Shown in pieces: positions 50,001-56,000 of a stretch of DNA of 64,000 nt. The stretch is from Chiridota heheva. Lineage: Eukaryota; Echinodermata; Holothuroidea; Apodida; Chiridotidae. The notes beneath the pieces were generated by a model. It made no database searches. It was not told the origin of the DNA and saw only the letters and a program-made list of their open reading frames with translations. The stretch lies in NCBI GenBank assembly GCA_020152595.1, contig JAIGNY010002039.1:579501-643500 (forward strand), in the 5' to 3' direction. The position numbers and the translations under genes are program-made. The number at the start of each line of letters is the position of its first letter. Position 1 is the first letter of the stretch.

Positions 50001-53000
50001 GTATAGATGGAGGTGTAATTTGAGAGTTGGTCTTTGATTTGGTTGTGGAGATTGATGAAGAGGTTAGGGTGAGTTTGAGTTTTGTTATAAGTGGAGAGGT
50101 CTAGGTGGACAGAAGGAAGGGCGGTGGCCCAAGGAGGAAAAGTGGGCCAGGAGTAGGTGCCGAGAGTGGCGGGGTTGATGCCAAGTTGAAAGAGGTCTGA
50201 TTTAATGCGTAAGCTGAAGGGAGGCGATAGGGTTTTAGTCCTATCAAAGAGGGAGGAGAAATTGGGGTACCTAATGAGGTTGTAAACAGGGTTCTGGGTG
50301 TTAGTGAGGACTCTAAAAGCATAGGAGAGGCTAAGCTTTTTACATCTAAGTAGACCTCCATTCAAATTTAAAAGGTGAAAAGGACAAATCTGTAGAAATT
50401 TTGTTATGCAACTGGCAATGAAATGTTCATGGTTTGCAATTTGATGCAACGGTCATTCAACAACCAGAAAGACATATTTAATTCTGGGCATAGATGAAAT
50501 GTACCTGTAGATATCTGGTGCAAGAACCTTGTTGTTCACCCTTTCCTTCAAAGCTGCCAATTTGATCTGCGCTTCGCATTGATCACACCCCCTCCTTGCT
50601 GATCCATAAATTTACAAGCGGCGTTTGACTGCTCATTCAAATGCGTCAGAGTCCTTTGAAACACAAAGCAGCGATGAACATCAGACTTCTTATCTTGGTT
50701 GCTCACTCCTTTGTTTATTTCAGCTGTGAAACAAAAGTCATTTTAAGTTGGTTAAATTCATACTTGATGACCCATTTCTGGATTCTTTGGCTTATGTGAA
50801 TGAGAGCACATGGCTCTCCTTGGGACAAAATGCCAGTCCATCACAGGTTAAGTTCCCTTCCCAACAATGCTGGTACTTAAAGCTGAGTGGACTGGAACAA
50901 ACAGAGTAAAACGTCTTGCTTATGGACATAACAACGTGCTCTGACAGAAGTCAAACCAGGTACCTTACGCATACCAGAATGACTCTTTAAACACTGAGCC
51001 GCAGCACCTCTTAAAACAAAAGTCAACATGAAGTCTAAAGATACTCAGACACCAACAAAAATTATGTTAAATTATCCATAGTATTGAAGACTGACTTGAA
51101 GTTTTATCATTTTAAAGAAAGCATTATCATTTTTTTTTTTTTTAATACAGTTAATGAAAGCTTGAAGGGCGGAGTTGGAATTAATTATAAAATTTCCCCG
51201 GTTCTGAATAAGGGTTTTGAAATCTTTCCACAAAACATCATGACAGAAATAATATTAATGTACTGAATACAGCTTTATAATTTTATATACCTCCCTCTTT
51301 CGCAATATAATGTATTTTTCATCACACAATTACATGGGTGATATTTTTAAAGCACATATTTACGACAAATACTAGTTTACTCAAGAAATCTATAAAAATA
51401 AATATGATTGTTTTTTTTTTCCTTGAATTCCTGATTTTCCCGTGGCTTTAACCACTGGAACCGTATAATTTTTCCAGCTCACTTGAGGGGTTCTTTTTAA
51501 ATATTAAATATGTGGAGGATGTATTGAAAAGGAAAAGCACCTCAAGATAATATATATACAGTATATGGCTGATCAAAACTTGAGGTCTTTCTTAACCCTT
51601 GCTCTACCATGTGGCGATATTATCGCCATTTTGGGTGCCCCATCTTTGATTCTTTAATTCCAAAAAAGTGCTGGTTTGGGCACATGTTCAAAATGATCCC
51701 GTGGGTGCTGGTAGCCCTATTCTGCTGCTTGGAAGACAATGGGTTTTAATCAACCCTTGATTAACCCTTACGCTACCATGCAAAAATATTAGCCTTTTTT
51801 GTGCCAACATTTTCAAAAGTGCGGGTAGATAGGGTTAATCAAGCATGATCGCGGTATGGCATGATCCCAGCAGGTCACAGAAGCAGAAGGAGCCCAACTC
51901 TGCTTCTTGGAAGACAGAGGACCCTTCAATAATCAGCCTTTGATTAAGCCTCACTCTACCACGGTGATTTTATCGCCGTTTTGGGTACCCCATCTTTGAC
52001 TCCGTGAGCGCATTTTAAAAAAGTGCTGATAGAGTAAGGATCAATCAACCCGCGACAAGTGTGCCAACTCGCAAAATACATGCAGCATGATCCTGGTGGG
52101 CAGCCCAGCGGATCACAGAAGCAGAACGAGCCCAACTCTGCTGCTTGGAAGACAAAGGACCGTTCAATAATCAGCCCTTGATTAACCTTTACTCTACTAC
52201 ACGGAAATATTATTCCCGTTTTGGGTGCCCCATCTGTGACTCTGCCTCCCGAGCGCATTTAAAAAAAAAGTGCTGGTAGTGTAAGGGTTAAGTATGCAAA
52301 ACACATTTCAAATAGTCGAGCATACTCTTGTTAGGTATACAAAAAGGAAGCAATAGTATACCCAGAATACTTGTCTTTACTTTATAGTCTGTGATTGCAT
52401 GAAATATAAGTGAGGACAGAATCTAGGAAGGCATTTGCTGAACAAGGTCTTTATTGGAGAGATGGAACTGCCTAGGTAACTGTCAAGACAGTGGTTGATA
52501 TACACTATAACTAGTTCTTTTCTAAAGTTCTTTCATTTCAAATTATGAGAATATTTTTACTCAATTTTTGGGGTTCAGGTTAGGAGTGTCAGAAAGATTA
52601 AAAAGTTGTGGCATTTGAAACCTGTCATAAAAGTGGGCTTTCCAATTTAAAAGTAAACTTCATAATATTATTTTCAAGCTCTGTGATAATTTAACTAGGG
52701 TCTCAGGTAGCTCAGTTGGTGAACCGCGCACAACTGAGATGCTGGAGGTTCCAGTGTTCAGGCTCACACTAGCCTGACACGATTTTCCACAAGTTATGCA
52801 GACAGATAAGCCGAACATCAAAGCGGAAGTACATCGTCTGCAGCCCTACTCTTCATCCATCCTTTAAAAGAAGTGAACAATCGTTGGATGGTCCTCATCT
52901 CTCCAATCGGGCCCCGATGACAGGATGTTGCCTGGTTCTCGATGAGGACGTTAAGCTGTCGGCCCTGATGGCAGGAGAGTCACCCCCTACCTGGTTTTCT

Positions 53001-56000
53001 GAACACTATTTTAAAAGAAAAGCATGCAAACGTGGTGTTTATTCACTTCCTGTCCCAATTTGAACAGTTGTTCCGTCACGATCATAGCCAACGTGGTGGC
53101 CTCTGTGACATATTTATCCAGATCCAGAACTATAGAAATGATGTTGCAATAAGACAAAATTTAACCTTCATTGTGGTGTAAAGTGTAGGCTACCTTATAA
53201 ATAGTTACACCTTCATTCCTAAGAAATTGGTAAAACTTAAAATGTTGCATTGTTGAAAACACACGTTTAAAAATGTTAGTAAAGAAATTGATAAACATCC
53301 CTAATTTGCTAGTGTGATACCTAAAAAACACCCCCTTCCCTTCCTATATCTTCTCAAACTTACCTTCTGTGATAGACTGGGTTAGTTCATGCACCGTCTC
53401 TACATTCAAATTGCAACGTCGTGCTGTGGTGAAAATTGTTTTTTGTAAAATGTTGAACATGTCCTTCCAATGCCTCTGGGCTTCATCACAGTTGTTGTAA
53501 AATGTTGGAAGGTAACTATCGATGGGTTGCAGTACATACTCAGGTTCTGAAAAAGATCACAGTCAAGACTTGAAGGTTCTTTTTCTTGTTTTTTAATAGC
53601 ACATCAATATCTTGAGTAAATTGTGCCATAGAGACTTTTCCTGAAAGGTAACTTACCTTTCTTAGTCTGTCATCTTGTCATTTTTTATTAGGCAATTTTT
53701 TTTTTATTTATTTGTCCTTTCTTGTGGAAAATTGTAAGGGAGAGGCAGACTCCCTTAGGATAGGGACCACGGAGATGGGGAGCTTTATTCCCAATTTTTT
53801 GCTGATGTGCAAACAAATAAATAAAAATTATCAAAAAGGATTTCACCTTCATTCACTTCCTGGTACTGTAGGTAAAATTGGGAAATTATTAACACAAAAT
53901 TGAAAGAAAATTTGGTATATAATTTGTTAATATGAAATTAGTCAACAAATTTTTCCAAAAATTGAGAAAAATTTCTTCAAAACCAAGAAATATGCCTAAA
54001 AATGATGGAAACTTCCAAAAAATCGTGAAAAATGAACAAGATTTTCTAAAGAATTGATAAACAGTTCACCAAACTTTTAAGGAAAGTGGCCAAAATTTCC
54101 AAAAATCAAAGAATATTTGAAATGAAAGTTAAAAATGAAGGTTAATTTGAAATGAAAATTGGTAGCAATTTTTAAAATTTGTAAACAAATTTTCAAAAAA
54201 TTATAGAAAATTGACAAAAATTTCTATAAAATCGAAAAAAATTGAATGTAATAAAGGAAAGTTCCCTAAATTGTTAAACATTTCACCGAAATTTCAAAAA
54301 TGGCCCGAAAATGAACAAAATTTCCTCAAAATTGCCCAAAAAAGTAACTAAAAATGTCAAACAATTCACCAAAATTTTAATAAAAAAGTGCCCGAAAAAA
54401 GAAAAAAAATTCTTGAAAATTGACATTTTCCTTAAAATTGATATTTGCCGCTAAATTGTCCAAAAATGATCAAAATTTACCTAAAAATGTCACAATATTT
54501 AATGAAATTATTAAGAAAGTGCCTGAAAATAAACAATTGACAAAAAATTGACAAAATTGTCCGAAAATGATCAAAATTTACCAGAAAAATTGCTCGCAGT
54601 GCCTGAAGGATTAACAGATCAATTAACAACAACATTTATAAAACAGAATTCAAACACTTCACTTCATTTTCAAATTGTTGGTTTCTTTTATTTTGCTCAG
54701 TTTTTATATCTCATTTATGCTTTTTGCGTGATTACGGATTTTCTTTCCCTGCCTGACACACTCGTTACAAACAGGCAGACAACTTTGTATCATTCTCAAG
54801 CTCTTGTGGGTGGTGGGTTTTATTTTCTACAGCAACAGTCAACAGGCACATGTGGTTGCCACACCACTTTGTAGGGGTCTTTATGAAGCACAAATAACTA
54901 TTTTAAAGCCTTACGTTAAATCCCAAGTATGAATATCATGCACTCTACAAAACAACCATTAAGGTAGAGAAAGCTACAGTAAGAATATGTTAGGATTCCT
55001 AAGAACATCTTAAGTGATATTCTAAGTTTCATGATACGCAAAGAAGTAAAACTAATACTCAATTATACAAAATTTGTACATAGCCGTGGCCGTCTTGATA
55101 TAATGTCCAGCACTGGATGCTTTCGGGACGTTAAACCTTGCTATGCTATGCAATGCTACGCTATGCTATAACAATTTCAAATATCATACCAAGAGAATTG
55201 TGATCCAGTTTGTACCAATTCTCGACCAAGACAAGCGCTTCTGCAACATCTTCATCATCCTTTGCTTTTTCTCTGATGTAATTTACAATCTGCTCAAATT
55301 CAGCTCTTGGAACGACGGGTGGAATCGGTCGGTAGCCATACTTTTGTCCGATGATTGCTACGAATGATGGTCCTGATGATGTATCACTGAAAATGAAAAT
55401 GTTTAACATTGAAACAGCGATTGTTTTATAATTGCTAACAGTAATTTCCTTAAGTATAAGTAATTCCAAGATTTGTTTCCCCCACGAAATCTGTTCCATT
55501 TTTGTCCTGCCAAGCAGAGAGAGCCATAGCGATCAGTAAGTCGGCAGCAGCAATGATAGTGTCCACAAAAAAAGTTTGACCAAATGCAATGATTACTTTA
55601 ATGAGCAGGCCTTTTTTACAAGAAATTTGAGCAATTTACCTCACTGTGTGTAGGTGTGTGTGTATATGACAGTGTAAGGGCCCCCTTTAAGGGCTCAAGA
55701 AATTGAGCAGTTTAGCTCACAGTGTGTAGGTGTGTGTGTATATGAAAAAAAGAAGAAAACAAATTGAAAATGCTCTGCTATCCCTAGATACAAAAACACA
55801 CACACAAAGAGTAAGGACCAGGTTTTAGAATGAAAATTATAAATAAAAGGTAATCACTCACTTGCACCTTTCAACCTCTTGTAAGCATATTTCATTTGCT
55901 TTGTGTTGATTGCAAAGGGATTGTCGAATTCCCCATCGGAAGTCAACCACGTTAAAATCTAGTCCAACTCTACGAGAGTACTCTCGAATGTACGGATAAA

